Shown here in pieces: positions 33,283 through 42,529 of a DNA stretch of 64,000 bases (positions within the stretch are counted from its first letter, which is position 1; each line of letters opens with the position of its first letter). The stretch covers positions 310,001 to 374,000 of the forward strand of contig NZ_JAAIYO010000002.1 in assembly GCF_014930455.1 (NCBI RefSeq), given 5' to 3'. The notes beneath the pieces were generated by a model. That model was given only the letters and a program-made list of their open reading frames with translations. It was not told where the DNA came from and ran no database searches. The position numbers and the translations under genes were made by a program. Source of the stretch: Corallococcus soli (GTDB taxonomy: Bacteria > Myxococcota > Myxococcia > Myxococcales > Myxococcaceae).

Positions 33283-35118
33283 ATGGCACCCCCCCAGCCC
33301 ACCGTTCCCATCCCGGATCCCGCCGGGGCTTCGTCCGTGCCGCTGCTGCAGCCCTACGGTCAGTACGTCCTCGTGCGCAAGCTGGCGGAGGGCGGCATGG
33401 CGGAGATCTTCCTCGCCAAGCTGCTGGGCGCGGACGGCTTCGAGCGCAACGTGGTGCTCAAGCGGATGCTGCCGGCGCTGTCGGCCATCCCCGACTTCGT
33501 GGAGATGTTCCGCGACGAGGCGCGGCTCGCGGCGAAGCTGTCGCACCCGCACATCATCCAGATCCACGAGCTGGGCTTCACCGAGGGCTGCTACTACATC
33601 TGCATGGAGTACCTCGCGGGCGAGGACTTCTCCACGACGCTGCGGCTGGCGGGGCGCCGACGCCAGTACGTGCCGGTGCCGGTGGTGCTGCGGGTGCTCA
33701 TCGACGCGGCGCGGGGCCTGCACTACGCGCACACCTTCACCAACGAGCAGGGCCAGCCGCTGCACGTGGTGCACCGGGACGTGTCGCCCTCCAACCTGTA
33801 CGTGACGTACCAGGGGCAGGTGAAGGTGCTGGACTTCGGCATCGCCAAGGCCGAGTCGCGGCTGGTGCAGACGCGCACCGGCGTGGTGAAGGGCAAGTAC
33901 ATCTACATGGCGCCGGAGCAGGCGCAGGGCAAGGAGGTGGACCCCCGCGCGGACGTGTTCTCGCTGGGCGTCAGCCTCTACGAGGCCGTGACGCACGTGC
34001 GGCCCTTCTCGCGAGAGAACGACCTGGCGGTGCTCAACGCGCTGCTGCAGTGCGAGTTCGAGAAGCCGCGCGCCCTGCGGCCGGACCTGCCGGAGGGCCT
34101 GGAGGCCATCATCCTGAAGGCGATGGCCTTCAAGCCGGAGGACCGGTACGCGACCGCGGACGACTTCGCGGACGCGCTGGAGGCCTTCGCGGCGGAGCTG
34201 CAAGGGGGCGTGGCCGGTGCGCCGGCGCTCGGGTCCTTCCTGCGCAGCCACTTTGGCGAGGAGCGCTACACAGAGAAGATGCGCATCCCGACGCTGGCCA
34301 CGCTCACGGCCGCGCGTCCGACGGATCCCGAGTTCGCGGCGGTGGTGCCCCCTGTCCCGGGCACGGGTGCCTACGGCCAGCCCGCGCGCGCGAGCGGCAC
34401 GGGCATGCGCCCCGTCACCGTGCACGGCAGGACGAGCGGCTCCGTTCCCGCCGTGGCCCCGCCCCCTGCGCCGGTGGAGGTGGCCCCGGTGGTCAGGACG
34501 GGCTCCCGCCGCTGGCTGGCGGGGCTCGTGGGCGGGGTGGGGCTGGTGCTCGCGGGCGTGGCCTTCGTCGTCGCGCGCCCGGCCTTCGTGCAGGCGCCAG
34601 CAGCCCCGGTGCAGGCCCAGCCCCCGGAGCCCGTGAAGGTGGCCGCTCCGGTTCCGGCCGCGACGCCCCCGGTGGTCGCGGCCCGGCAGGACCCGGCGCC
34701 GACGGGGGACGTGTCGCCCGTTCCCGGCGGGGACACCGTGGCCACGTCGGTGACGGACGTGCCCCGGACGGACGACGGGCCGGACGAGCCGTCCTCGCGC
34801 AAGACGGTCGCGCGCGTGCCCAAGGAGAAGGTGACGCTGGGCATCGAGGACATCCAGCGGGTGGTGTCGAACGGCCGCTCGCAGATCACCGGCTGCTTCG
34901 AGCGCTACAAGTCCAACCTGCCGGCGACAGCGGGCGAGGTGCAGGTGCAGCTCACCATCGTGTCGTCGGGCAAGGTGCGCGCGGGCACGCGGGGGCCGCT
35001 GGCGTCCACGGACGTGGGCCGCTGCCTGGAGACCCAGGCGCAGCGCCTGCGCTTCCCGGCGCACCGCGACCAGGAAGTCACCGTGCTGATGCCGTTCTCG
35101 TGGAAGGTGACGCAGTAG
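33283..35118 (+). CDS. Transmembrane Ser/Thr protein kinase with AgmX-like C-terminal domain
   Basis: Residues ~25-305 of this 611-aa protein are a Hanks-type kinase: glycine-rich KLAEGGMAEIFLAK, ATP lysine in VVLKRM, catalytic loop HRDVSPSN, DFGIAKAESR, APEQAQGKEVDPRADVFSLG. The Ser in place of the usual loop Lys (HRDLKPxN) is common in myxobacterial kinases. A Pro-rich juxtamembrane region, one transmembrane helix (WLAGLVGGVGLVLAGVAFVV, ~residue 410) and a periplasmic Pro/Ala linker follow. It ends with an AgmX/TonB-like domain (IEDIQRVVSNGRSQITGCFE ... VQLTIVSSGKVRAGTRGP). That domain may be the sensor or anchor. The kinase follows the FecR lipoprotein, a likely periplasmic partner. Confidence 0.9.
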   Translation: MAPPQPTVPIPDPAGASSVPLLQPYGQYVLVRKLAEGGMAEIFLAKLLGADGFERNVVLKRMLPALSAIPDFVEMFRDEARLAAKLSHPHIIQIHELGFTEGCYYICMEYLAGEDFSTTLRLAGRRRQYVPVPVVLRVLIDAARGLHYAHTFTNEQGQPLHVVHRDVSPSNLYVTYQGQVKVLDFGIAKAESRLVQTRTGVVKGKYIYMAPEQAQGKEVDPRADVFSLGVSLYEAVTHVRPFSRENDLAVLNALLQCEFEKPRALRPDLPEGLEAIILKAMAFKPEDRYATADDFADALEAFAAELQGGVAGAPALGSFLRSHFGEERYTEKMRIPTLATLTAARPTDPEFAAVVPPVPGTGAYGQPARASGTGMRPVTVHGRTSGSVPAVAPPPAPVEVAPVVRTGSRRWLAGLVGGVGLVLAGVAFVVARPAFVQAPAAPVQAQPPEPVKVAAPVPAATPPVVAARQDPAPTGDVSPVPGGDTVATSVTDVPRTDDGPDEPSSRKTVARVPKEKVTLGIEDIQRVVSNGRSQITGCFERYKSNLPATAGEVQVQLTIVSSGKVRAGTRGPLASTDVGRCLETQAQRLRFPAHRDQEVTVLMPFSWKVTQ

Positions 35119-35166
35119 CCAGCGGCAGGGCCCGTCCCGCGTGGGCCACGCGGGACGGACAGGCCG

Positions 35167-35760
35167 TCACAGGTCGCGGCGGGCGGACAGCGCCTTGGCG
35201 AGCGTGGCCTGGTCGGCGAACTCCAGGTCCCCGCCCATGGGCAGGCCCTGGGCGAGGCGGGTGACGCGCAGCCCTATCGGCTTGAGGAGCCGGGTGAGAT
35301 AGAGCGCGGTCGCCTCGCCTTCGATGTCCGGGTTGGTGGCAAGGATGATCTCCTCCACCCGGCTGTCGTTGAGGCGCTCCAGGAGCTCCTTGATGCGCAG
35401 CTGCTCCGGGCCCACGCCTTCGAGCGGGGACAGCACGCCGTGCAGCACGTGGTAGCGGCCCTTGAACTCGCGGGTGCGCTCCAGCGCCATCAAGTCGGAG
35501 TACGTCTCCACGACGCACAGCGAGCGCTCATCGCGGCGCGAGTCGCGGCAGAAGCCGCAGAGCTCCGAGTCGGTGAGGCAGAAGCAGCGCACGCACAGGT
35601 GCACCTTCTCCTTCACCTCGCGGATGGCGAGGGAGAGGTCGACGGCGTACTCGCCCGGCGCTCGCAGGATGTGGAAGGCGAGGCGCTGGGCCGTTTTTTC
35701 GCCAATGCCCGGCAGCTTCGCGAGCTGGGCGACCAGGCGGTTCAGCGGATCGGGCGTCAT
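35167..35760 (-). CDS. recR: Recombination protein RecR
   Basis: This 197-aa protein of the RecFOR pathway has an N-terminal helix-hairpin-helix (LAKLPGIGEKTAQRLAFHIL), a four-cysteine zinc finger (CVRCFCLTDSELCGFC), a Toprim domain (LCVVETYSDLMALERTREFK ... EEIILATNPDIEGEATALYL) and the C-terminal GLPMGGDLEFADQATLAKAL. It is full length. Downstream of dnaX and ybaB it completes the widespread dnaX-ybaB-recR cluster; ybaB ends 6 bp before it. Confidence 0.97.
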   Translation of the reverse strand: MTPDPLNRLVAQLAKLPGIGEKTAQRLAFHILRAPGEYAVDLSLAIREVKEKVHLCVRCFCLTDSELCGFCRDSRRDERSLCVVETYSDLMALERTREFKGRYHVLHGVLSPLEGVGPEQLRIKELLERLNDSRVEEIILATNPDIEGEATALYLTRLLKPIGLRVTRLAQGLPMGGDLEFADQATLAKALSARRDL

Positions 35761-35766
35761 CCGGTT

Positions 35767-36084
35767 TTAATTAATGCCGGGGATCTTGATGCCGCCGGAG
35801 ATCTTCGCCAGCTCGCTGTTCATGTGCTGACGGCTGTTCGCCAGGGCAGCATTCACGGCGGCGGTGATGAGGTCCTCGAGCATCCCGGGGTCGTTGGGGT
35901 CGATGGCGCTCTTGTCGATCTTGATGCTGCGGACTTCCTGCACGCAGTTGACGACGACCGTCACGAGTCCATCGCCGGACTTCGCCTCGACGGTCTCTTC
36001 CGCGAGCTGCTTCTTCCGCTCCTCGATCTTCTCGGTGAGCTTGTTCGCCTGCCGGATGAAGTAGTTCAGGTCGATGCCGGGCAT
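35767..36084 (-). CDS. YbaB/EbfC nucleoid-associated protein
   Basis: This 105-aa DNA-binding protein starts MPGIDLNYFIRQANKLTEKI. It has the family core EETVEAKSGDGLVTVVVNCV and SIKIDKSAIDPNDPGMLEDL, then ITAAVNAALANSR. It lies in the conserved dnaX-ybaB-recR order, 6 bp before recR, and is probably translated with it. Confidence 0.95.
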   Translation of the reverse strand: MPGIDLNYFIRQANKLTEKIEERKKQLAEETVEAKSGDGLVTVVVNCVQEVRSIKIDKSAIDPNDPGMLEDLITAAVNAALANSRQHMNSELAKISGGIKIPGIN

Positions 36085-36181
36085 GTGCTTCCTCGGTCCC
36101 CGGGCGTGGGAGCGCGGGCCGCCATGGCGCCGCTCGGGGCAGGGACGTTGTGGCGCACCCTAGCGGGGCCCGGGGGCGTTG

Positions 36182-38088
36182 TCAGTCCTCAGGAGCGGCA
36201 GGGATGTCCGTGAGGACGGCCGCTGGGCGCTCGGGCTCGTAGACCTGGATGTGCTCGATTTCGCCGCCCAGCATCTTGAGGATGGCCCGGACGGACGGGT
36301 GTCCGCGCACCTTGCCCTCGGTGGACTTCTCGTGGGTGGCGCGGCTGTGGGAGTCCTGCTCGGAGATGCTCATCCCCAGGCCGTGGGCTTCCTGGGCCTG
36401 GGCCACGTCCTGGATGGTGAGCTTCACGGGCCGGCCGAAGTGCGAGGCCAGGGCCGCGTCGACGGTGGCCTTGCCCGCGGCGGCCGTCACGGCGGCCTTG
36501 TGGAAGGCGGCGGAGGGCGGGAAGCCGAGGATGATTTCGCCCGCCTTCATGGACAGGAGGCGTCCATTGGCGAGCGCCGTGCCATGGCGCACGGACGTGG
36601 ACTTCACGCTGTCCACGGCGGCGCGCCAGCGCTCGGGAAGCGAGCGGTTGGGGTTGTCACGTCCGGAGGCGACGGGCGCCGCCGGAGGTGGCTCGGGCTC
36701 CGGAGGTTCCGGTTCGAGCGCTGCGGGAGGTGGCGCGAAGGGGCGGGGGGGCGCGACGGCCGCCGGAGCCGGAGTGCGCGCGGCGGGGGGCGGCGCAGGG
36801 GTGAAGGCGGCGGGGGGCGTGGACGCGGTGGAGACGGGGTGCGCGCCGACGCTGGGCCCTGGAGGCGCGAACGGGGCGGGCGTCGGCGCGGCCACGGGCG
36901 ATGAAGGGACGAATGCGGTGGAGGCCGGCGCGGTCGGTGCCGGAGTGAATGCGGCGGGCGCCTGCAGGGGCTCGGTCGATGAAGGGACGAAGGCCGCAGG
37001 CTCCGACGCGGACGCATGGCCGGTCGGAGTGAAGGCGCCAGAGGTCGAAGTCAGCGGCGCGGTTGGTTCCGGAGTGAACGCGACGGGTTCCTCGGACGGG
37101 ATGCACTCGCCGGAGGCACAGCCCTCCGCGGAGCCTTCCTCCGGGAAGAGACGCTCGTCGGCCTCGTCGTCGTAGGGCTGGGGTTCGGGCGGGCCCTCCG
37201 GTTCGGGCCGGCGCATGTTGGTGATGCGCACCATGGGCCCAGGGGAGACGGGCGCGGCTTCGGTGGCGGAGGTGGAAGCGCCGGCACCGTGCGGAGCAGG
37301 CGCCAGTCCCATGTCGTGAGCCAGCGGAGCGGTTTCGTGGCCCTCCGAGAGGGGCATGGGCGCAGGCGCCGATGAAGGCTGAGCGCCGCCGTTGCGCAGG
37401 AACGAAAGCGGTCGTGCCGCCGACGGGGGCAGGTCGTCCATCACCACGGGCGCGGGAGGCACGCTGGCGGGAGTCGGCACGGGCGCGCCTGCGGCGCCGC
37501 CGTTGCGCAGGAAGGAGAGGGGCCGGGCCGCGGTGGGGGACAGTCCCTCCATGAGCGCGGCTGGAGGCATCCGCGCCGCGACCGGGTGCTCCCCGTGAGG
37601 CGCTGGCCCCGCCTCAGGCCTGGCGAAGGACGGGGGCGACACCGGTGCTCGCGCGGAGGGCGCGACACCTGGCGCAGCCCCTGCGCGAGCCACGCCGTTC
37701 GCGGGTGCGGAGGTTCCAGGAGACTCGAACGGTCGTGGAGCCCCCTGGCCGTCGCCCGCACGCGGTGCCGTGCCCTGCGCGTCGAACGGGCGCGGCGTGG
37801 CGCCTGCGTAGGCCGAGGGACTCGGGGCCTCGAACGGCCGCGAGGACACGCCCGCATGCACGGAGGCCGCGCCCTGTCCTTCGAACGGCCGCGCGGTGGC
37901 GCCCGCATAGGCGGCAGGGCCCTGCGCATCCACCGGGCGTGCGGGGGCCGTCACGGGCGCGGAAGCCGCGCGCACGTCGGACGAACGGGACGGGGGAGGC
38001 TCGGAGGGTGCCTCAGACGCGAAAGTTCGACGGACCGGAGCGACCTCCTGGCGCTCCGGAGGTGCTCTTCGCGGCGCCTTCCGCGCCA
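36182..38088 (-). CDS. DnaX C-terminal (tau-like) part, in a shifted frame
   Basis: This frame, +1 relative to the dnaX N-terminal gene, stays open for ~630 codons past the region of overlap. It begins with a ~450-residue Pro/Ala linker with internal repeats (AARPLSFLRNGG twice, several RPFE/DxxG units). It ends in the recognisable DnaX C-terminal domain (SLPERWRAAVDSVKSTSVRH ... GEIILGFPPSAAFHKAAVTA). No start codon with a ribosome-binding site marks it as a separate gene. It is therefore the 3' part of dnaX, reached by a programmed shift, a genuine frameshift mutation or an assembly error. The left coordinate is the stop; the right one is approximate. Confidence 0.75.
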
Positions 38089-39236
38089 AGGCCCGCTGAC
38101 AGCCGCTCCACGCGGGCCAGCAGGTCGGGAATCGAGCCGGCGGGGGACAGCTGGATGGCCTTGAGCAGCGCCATCTCCAGAGCCAGCCGGGGCTGGGCAG
38201 CGCGGGACACGTCCCAGATGCAGCCGTGCACGATGTCGAACAGGCGCGACAGCTGCGCCGTGTCCGCTTCCTTCGCGAGCGCCAGCAGCGCCTTCTGCTC
38301 GGACTCCGCCAGCTCCTGGGGCGCCTCACCCAGCGACTTGGTGACGAACAGGTGCCGCAACTGCAGCGCCAGCTCCTCCGCCAGCCGCTTCAGGTCCAGG
38401 CCCCGGTTGAACACCTCGTCCACCCGGCCCAGCACGCGCTTGGCATCCTTGCGGACCAGCGCCTCCGCGAAGTCCTGCACCACCGTGCGGTCGATGGCGC
38501 CCATCGCCTCCGCGACGGCCTCGTCCGTGGGGTTGGGACCGCACGACGCGAGAATCTGGTCCAACAGGCTCAGCGCGTCGCGCATGCCGCCTTCGGACTG
38601 ACGCACCACCAGGGACAGGGACTGCTCGGAGATGCCCGCCTTCTCCGCCAGGCTGATCTCCTTGAGCCGCTGGAGCATCCGCGCCGCGGTGATGCGGCGG
38701 AAGTTGTGGCGCTGGCAGCGCGACAGGATGGTGTCCGGGAGCTTGTGCGCCTCCGTCGTCGCGAAGATGAACTTCACGTGACCGGGCGGCTCCTCCAGCG
38801 TCTTCAGGAGCGCGTTGAACGCGGCCCCGGAGAGCATGTGCACCTCGTCGATGATGTAGATCTTATGGCGGTCGCGCTGCGGCAGGTACTTCGCGTTCTC
38901 GCGAATCTCGCGCACGTTCTCCACGCCGTTGTTGGACGCGCCGTCGATCTCCGCCACGTCCACGCTGGTGCCGGAGGTGATCTCCGTGCACGCCCGGCAG
39001 GTGCCGCAGGGATTCGCCGTGGGCCCCTGCTCGCAGTTGAGGGCCTTGGCGAGCAGGCGGGCGGCCGTCGTCTTGCCCACCCCTCGAGGGCCACAGAACA
39101 GGTACGCGTGCGCGACCCGGTCCATCTTGATGGCATTCCCGATGGTCCGGACGACGTGCTCCTGTCCGGTCATGTCATCGAACGTCTGCGGGCGCCATTT
39201 CCGGGCGAGGACGAGGTAGCTCATGGGGGATGTCAT
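38013..39236 (-). CDS. dnaX: DNA polymerase III subunit gamma (DnaX N-terminal product)
   Basis: This 407-aa clamp-loader ATPase has the DnaX start (MSYLVLARKWRPQTFDDMTG), Walker A GPRGVGKTTAARLLAK, the four-cysteine zinc module (LNCEQGPTANPCGTCRACTE), Walker B IIDEVHML, sensor FATTEAHKLPDTILSRCQR and the collar domain (LRHLFVTKSLGEAPQELA). The zero frame stops at 38013, soon after the collar, giving a product like E. coli gamma (431 aa). The next frame encodes the tau-type extension. ATG at 39224 (MSYLV) is the conserved start; 39236 is the longest. No A-rich slippery heptamer is present near the overlap. Confidence 0.92.
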   Translation of the reverse strand: MTSPMSYLVLARKWRPQTFDDMTGQEHVVRTIGNAIKMDRVAHAYLFCGPRGVGKTTAARLLAKALNCEQGPTANPCGTCRACTEITSGTSVDVAEIDGASNNGVENVREIRENAKYLPQRDRHKIYIIDEVHMLSGAAFNALLKTLEEPPGHVKFIFATTEAHKLPDTILSRCQRHNFRRITAARMLQRLKEISLAEKAGISEQSLSLVVRQSEGGMRDALSLLDQILASCGPNPTDEAVAEAMGAIDRTVVQDFAEALVRKDAKRVLGRVDEVFNRGLDLKRLAEELALQLRHLFVTKSLGEAPQELAESEQKALLALAKEADTAQLSRLFDIVHGCIWDVSRAAQPRLALEMALLKAIQLSPAGSIPDLLARVERLSAGLGAEGAAKSTSGAPGGRSGPSNFRV

Positions 39237-39301
39237 CTAAACACGGCGGGACGAATGATCCATGGAACGTCCATTCCTCCCGCCGTGAGACGCACTCCGC
39301 C

Positions 39302-40840
39302 TCAGCGTCCGAGCGCCTGTAGCACCACGTTGGCCGCGTTGTGGCCCGCCGCGCCGATGACGCTGCCCGCCGGGTGGCAGCCCGCGCCGCAGAAGTAGAG
39401 CCCCTGCACGGGCGTCTCATAGGGCAGCCGGTCGGTGAACCCCAGCTTGTTGTCCACGTGGTGGATGTGGCCGCGCGTGATGCCGAAGTGGGATTCAATC
39501 TTCGGGGGCGTGAGCGCGAAGTACTCCTGCACCAGGTCACTGGTGCCCGGAGCGAAGCGGTCGCAGATGGACAGCAGCTGCTTCACGTACCGGTCCTCCT
39601 CCTTCTCCCACGTCGTGCCCTCCAGCTTCTCCGGCACCCACTCCACGAAGAGGGCGGAGTTGTGGTGGCCTTCCGCGTCCTTCAGCGTCGGGTCCACGGT
39701 GGTGTGCACGTACCACTCGATGGAGGGGAACTCCGCGAGCCGTCCCGCCTTGGCCTCCTTGTACCCGTGCGCGAGCGCCCCCAGCACGTCGTCCTCCTGG
39801 GGCAGCAGGTGGATGGTGGGACCGAACTGGCCCCGGTCCTCCGGCAGGCAGGTGAAGGTGGGCAGCTTCTTGAGGCACAGGTTCACCTTCAGCGTGGTGC
39901 CCGGCGCGGACATGCCGTCCACCTTGCGGCGGTAGTCGGCGGGCACCGCGGCCGGGTCCACCCAGGTGAGCGTGCGGAAGGGGTCCGCGTTGGAGATGAC
40001 CACCTTGGCGGAGAGCTCCTCGCCGTTCTCCAGCACCACGCCCTTCACAACGCCCGCGTCCACGCGCACGGAGGCCACCTTCGCGTTCGTGCGGATGTCC
40101 GCGCCGTGCTTGCGCGCCAGCTGCGCGATGCGCTGGGTGACGGTGCCCATGCCGCCTTCGACGATCATCCACGTGCCGCCGCTGCCCGGCAGCCGGCAGA
40201 GGTTGTGCACCAGCAGGTTCATGCCCGTGCCCGGCGTGTCGTAGCCGCCGTCCAGGCCGGAGAACGCGTCGGTGACGGCGTACATCGCCTTCACGAAGTC
40301 GGACTGGTAGCCGAAGCGCTCCAGGTACTCGCGCGCGGTGCCGCGACACAGCCGGATGAAGTGCTGGCGCAGGGCAGGGCGCACGTAGCGCTCCGCCGTC
40401 GCCTCCAGGGACAGGGGCGGCAGGAGCCACGCGGGGGCCAGGTCCTCGCGCAGCGCGGCCAGCTCCGTGTTCATCGCCACGTGGGCGTTCCAGTCCGCCT
40501 CGGAGAAGTACTCGCGGAACTGCCGCTCCAGCTCGCGCTCGTCCGAACCGAACAGCAGGTAGCGCTTGCCCGTCGTGGGCAGGAAGTAGTGCGGATCCCT
40601 GCGCTTGAGGGGCAGGTCCAGCTGGAGCTCCTGGAGCAGCTCCGGCGGCATCAGCCCCAGCAGGTAGGCGCCGGTGGAGACCCCCAGCTTCGGCGCGGTG
40701 CGGAACGGGTACTCCGTCTTGCACGCGCCGCCCACCATGGCCTTCTCTTCCAGCACGGTGACCGACAGGCCCCGGCGCGCGAGCATCGCCGCCGTGACAA
40801 GTCCGTTGTGGCCCGCACCCACCACGATGACGTCTGGCAT
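39302..40840 (-). CDS. FAD-dependent phytoene-desaturase-like oxidoreductase
   Basis: This 512-aa amine-oxidase/phytoene-desaturase family protein starts with the FAD dinucleotide motif DVIVVGAGHNGLVTAAMLAR and ends with the family's LYFCGAGCHPAGSVIGAAGH. AGGAGG six bases before the ATG at 40840 sets the start firmly. The middle resembles PYROXD2-like enzymes rather than carotenoid CrtI (GLDGGYDTPGTGMNLLVHNL, VEGGMGTVTQRIAQLARKHG). The substrate is unknown. It is divergent from the GT22-type gene. Confidence 0.85.
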   Translation of the reverse strand: MPDVIVVGAGHNGLVTAAMLARRGLSVTVLEEKAMVGGACKTEYPFRTAPKLGVSTGAYLLGLMPPELLQELQLDLPLKRRDPHYFLPTTGKRYLLFGSDERELERQFREYFSEADWNAHVAMNTELAALREDLAPAWLLPPLSLEATAERYVRPALRQHFIRLCRGTAREYLERFGYQSDFVKAMYAVTDAFSGLDGGYDTPGTGMNLLVHNLCRLPGSGGTWMIVEGGMGTVTQRIAQLARKHGADIRTNAKVASVRVDAGVVKGVVLENGEELSAKVVISNADPFRTLTWVDPAAVPADYRRKVDGMSAPGTTLKVNLCLKKLPTFTCLPEDRGQFGPTIHLLPQEDDVLGALAHGYKEAKAGRLAEFPSIEWYVHTTVDPTLKDAEGHHNSALFVEWVPEKLEGTTWEKEEDRYVKQLLSICDRFAPGTSDLVQEYFALTPPKIESHFGITRGHIHHVDNKLGFTDRLPYETPVQGLYFCGAGCHPAGSVIGAAGHNAANVVLQALGR

Positions 40841-40960
40841 GGTCTTCCTCCTTGGGTAACGCTTGGGGAAAAGGTCGTTCCTACCCGAGCCGGGGGTTCC
40901 CCGCCAAACGCCGCGCGCCTTGCTTCGGCCGTCGGGTCCAGAAAGAGTCGCGCCCGTCCC

Positions 40961-42439
40961 GTGAACGCCTCCGCCCCCGACGAGCCCTCCTCCTCCGGCC
41001 CGCTCCAGGCGCCTCCGGAGCCCCTCCCTTCCGTTGACGCGCCTACCCGGGCGGGGCTGCCCGGGAGCCTGGAGCTGCTGGGCCTGCTCGCGGTGGCGCT
41101 GGTGCCCATCGTCGTGGCGGTGCGCGAGTTGGGCCGCATCCACCCGGACGAGGTCTTCCAGGCGCTGGAGCCCGCATGGTGGCGCGTGCACGGCTACGGC
41201 GTCCTGGCCTGGGAGTGGCGCGAGGGCCTGCGCAACTGGGCCTTTCCCGGAGTGCTGGCGGCCTTCCTGAAGCTGGCGGCGGTGCTCGGCGTCACCGACC
41301 CCCGCGTCTACCGGGGCGTGGTGGCCATCCCCCAGTTCGCCCTGCACGCGTGGAGCCTGTGGGCGGTGTACCGCTTCGCCGCGCGCCGCGCCGGGCCCTC
41401 CGGGGGCGCGCTCGCCGTGCTGCTGCTGGGGCTGTGTGGGCCGGTGCTCCTCTTCGCCGGACGCACGCTGTCGGAGTCCATCTCCGCGTCCTTCCTGCTC
41501 GTGGCCATGGAGGCCCTGGACCGGCCGGACACCGGGACGGCTGGAGGGACACGGCGCGCGGGACTCCTGGGCGGCCTGGCGCTGGGGCTCGCGGTGGTGG
41601 CGCGCTACCCGTCCGCCCTCTTCGTGCTGGCCGCGCTGGGCTGGCTCCTCTTCGCGCGCCGGTGGCGCCTGCTCGCCTTCACCTGTGGGGGCGGGGCCGG
41701 GGTGGCGCTGGCGCTGGGTCTGCTCGACCAGGCCACCTGGGGCTCGCCCTTCCACTCGTTCCTGGCCTACGTGCGCTTCAACGTGCTGTCGGATGAGGCG
41801 GCCTCCGCGTTTGGCGCCTCGCCGCCGGGGTTCTACGCAGAGCCCCTGCTCCGGGCCGTGCCCCTGTGGGCGTGGGCGGCCCTGCCGCTGTCCGTGGGGA
41901 CGCTGCTGCGCTGGCGCACGGTCTCCCTGCCGCTCACGTGCGCGGCCGTCTACACCGCCGTCCTCCTGGCGACGCCTCACAAGGAGGAGCGCTTCCTCTA
42001 CCCGGCGCTCGTGCTGGGGCTGCTCGCGGCCGCGTCCCAGGTGGCCGCCGCCCTCATGAGCCTCCAGCGGCCCGTGCTCAGGGGGAATCTCACCGTGCTC
42101 GCGCTAATCCTGGGCTTCGTGAACGCTCGGGGCTACCCGTCCCAGGACCTGCGCCGGGACCAGCTCCGCGCCATCGTCCAGGCCACCCGGGGGGACGCGA
42201 CGGGGCTCCTCATCGTCAACGAGGGCCTCTGGGGCTCCGGGGGTTTCTTCTACATCGGCCGGAAGATCCCCTGGCGCACCTGCGACTGGCCCCACGACGC
42301 GGCGTTCCAAGCCTCCATGCGCGACCGAGCCTTCAACCGCGCCGTCACCTTCGAAGGCCGCGCCCTGCCGGAGCTCCAGGCCGCCGGCTTCCGCGTCGTC
42401 CGCCAGGTGGAGCGCGAAACCATCCTCGTCCGCGACTGA
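40961..42439 (+). CDS. GT22-type (Alg9/PigB-like) mannosyltransferase, multi-pass
   Basis: This 492-aa membrane protein has roughly ten hydrophobic segments (LLGLLAVALVPIVVAV, ALAVLLLGLCGPVLLF, LLGGLALGLAVVAR). Two signatures identify family GT22. The first luminal loop has HPDEVFQALEPAWWRVHGYG (the acidic HPDE/HFQ motif). About residue 340 has HKEERFLYPALVLGL (the HKEXRF motif). These enzymes move a sugar from a lipid-phosphate donor to a lipid-linked acceptor at the membrane. Family members are best known from eukaryotic N-glycan and GPI-anchor synthesis; a bacterial copy suggests mannosylation of a lipid, glycan or protein. GTG 40961 is used because MLxx starts are absent; ribosome-binding evidence is weak. 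Confidence 0.8.
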   Translation: MNASAPDEPSSSGPLQAPPEPLPSVDAPTRAGLPGSLELLGLLAVALVPIVVAVRELGRIHPDEVFQALEPAWWRVHGYGVLAWEWREGLRNWAFPGVLAAFLKLAAVLGVTDPRVYRGVVAIPQFALHAWSLWAVYRFAARRAGPSGGALAVLLLGLCGPVLLFAGRTLSESISASFLLVAMEALDRPDTGTAGGTRRAGLLGGLALGLAVVARYPSALFVLAALGWLLFARRWRLLAFTCGGGAGVALALGLLDQATWGSPFHSFLAYVRFNVLSDEAASAFGASPPGFYAEPLLRAVPLWAWAALPLSVGTLLRWRTVSLPLTCAAVYTAVLLATPHKEERFLYPALVLGLLAAASQVAAALMSLQRPVLRGNLTVLALILGFVNARGYPSQDLRRDQLRAIVQATRGDATGLLIVNEGLWGSGGFFYIGRKIPWRTCDWPHDAAFQASMRDRAFNRAVTFEGRALPELQAAGFRVVRQVERETILVRD

Positions 42440-42478
42440 GCGGAGGGGCGGGCAGGGGAGGGCCTGCCCGCAAAGCAG

Positions 42479-42513
42479 AAGCGCCGGTGTCCCTCGAAGG
42501 GACACCGGCGCTT
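42479..42513 (-). terminator. Terminator hairpin after SRP RNA
   Basis: A perfect 15-16-bp stem (AAGCGCCGGTGTCCC with its complement) with a tiny loop lies 17 bases past the 3' end of the SRP RNA on the minus strand. The T-tract is short, so it may act in both directions and also end the mannosyltransferase transcript. Confidence 0.7.
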
Positions 42514-42529
42514 CATGTCAAAACAGAAC

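Noticed and set aside
30432-33311. A ~960-codon minus-strand frame
   Set aside because: It is opposite to the barrel/CNA-B and FecR genes and rich in His/Arg/Ala. The plus-strand genes have signal peptides and recognisable domains.
42448-42471. Inverted repeat after the mannosyltransferase gene as an independent terminator
   Set aside because: The stem GCGGGCAGG/CCTGCCCGC has no T-tract; the stronger hairpin at 42479-42513 is a better candidate.
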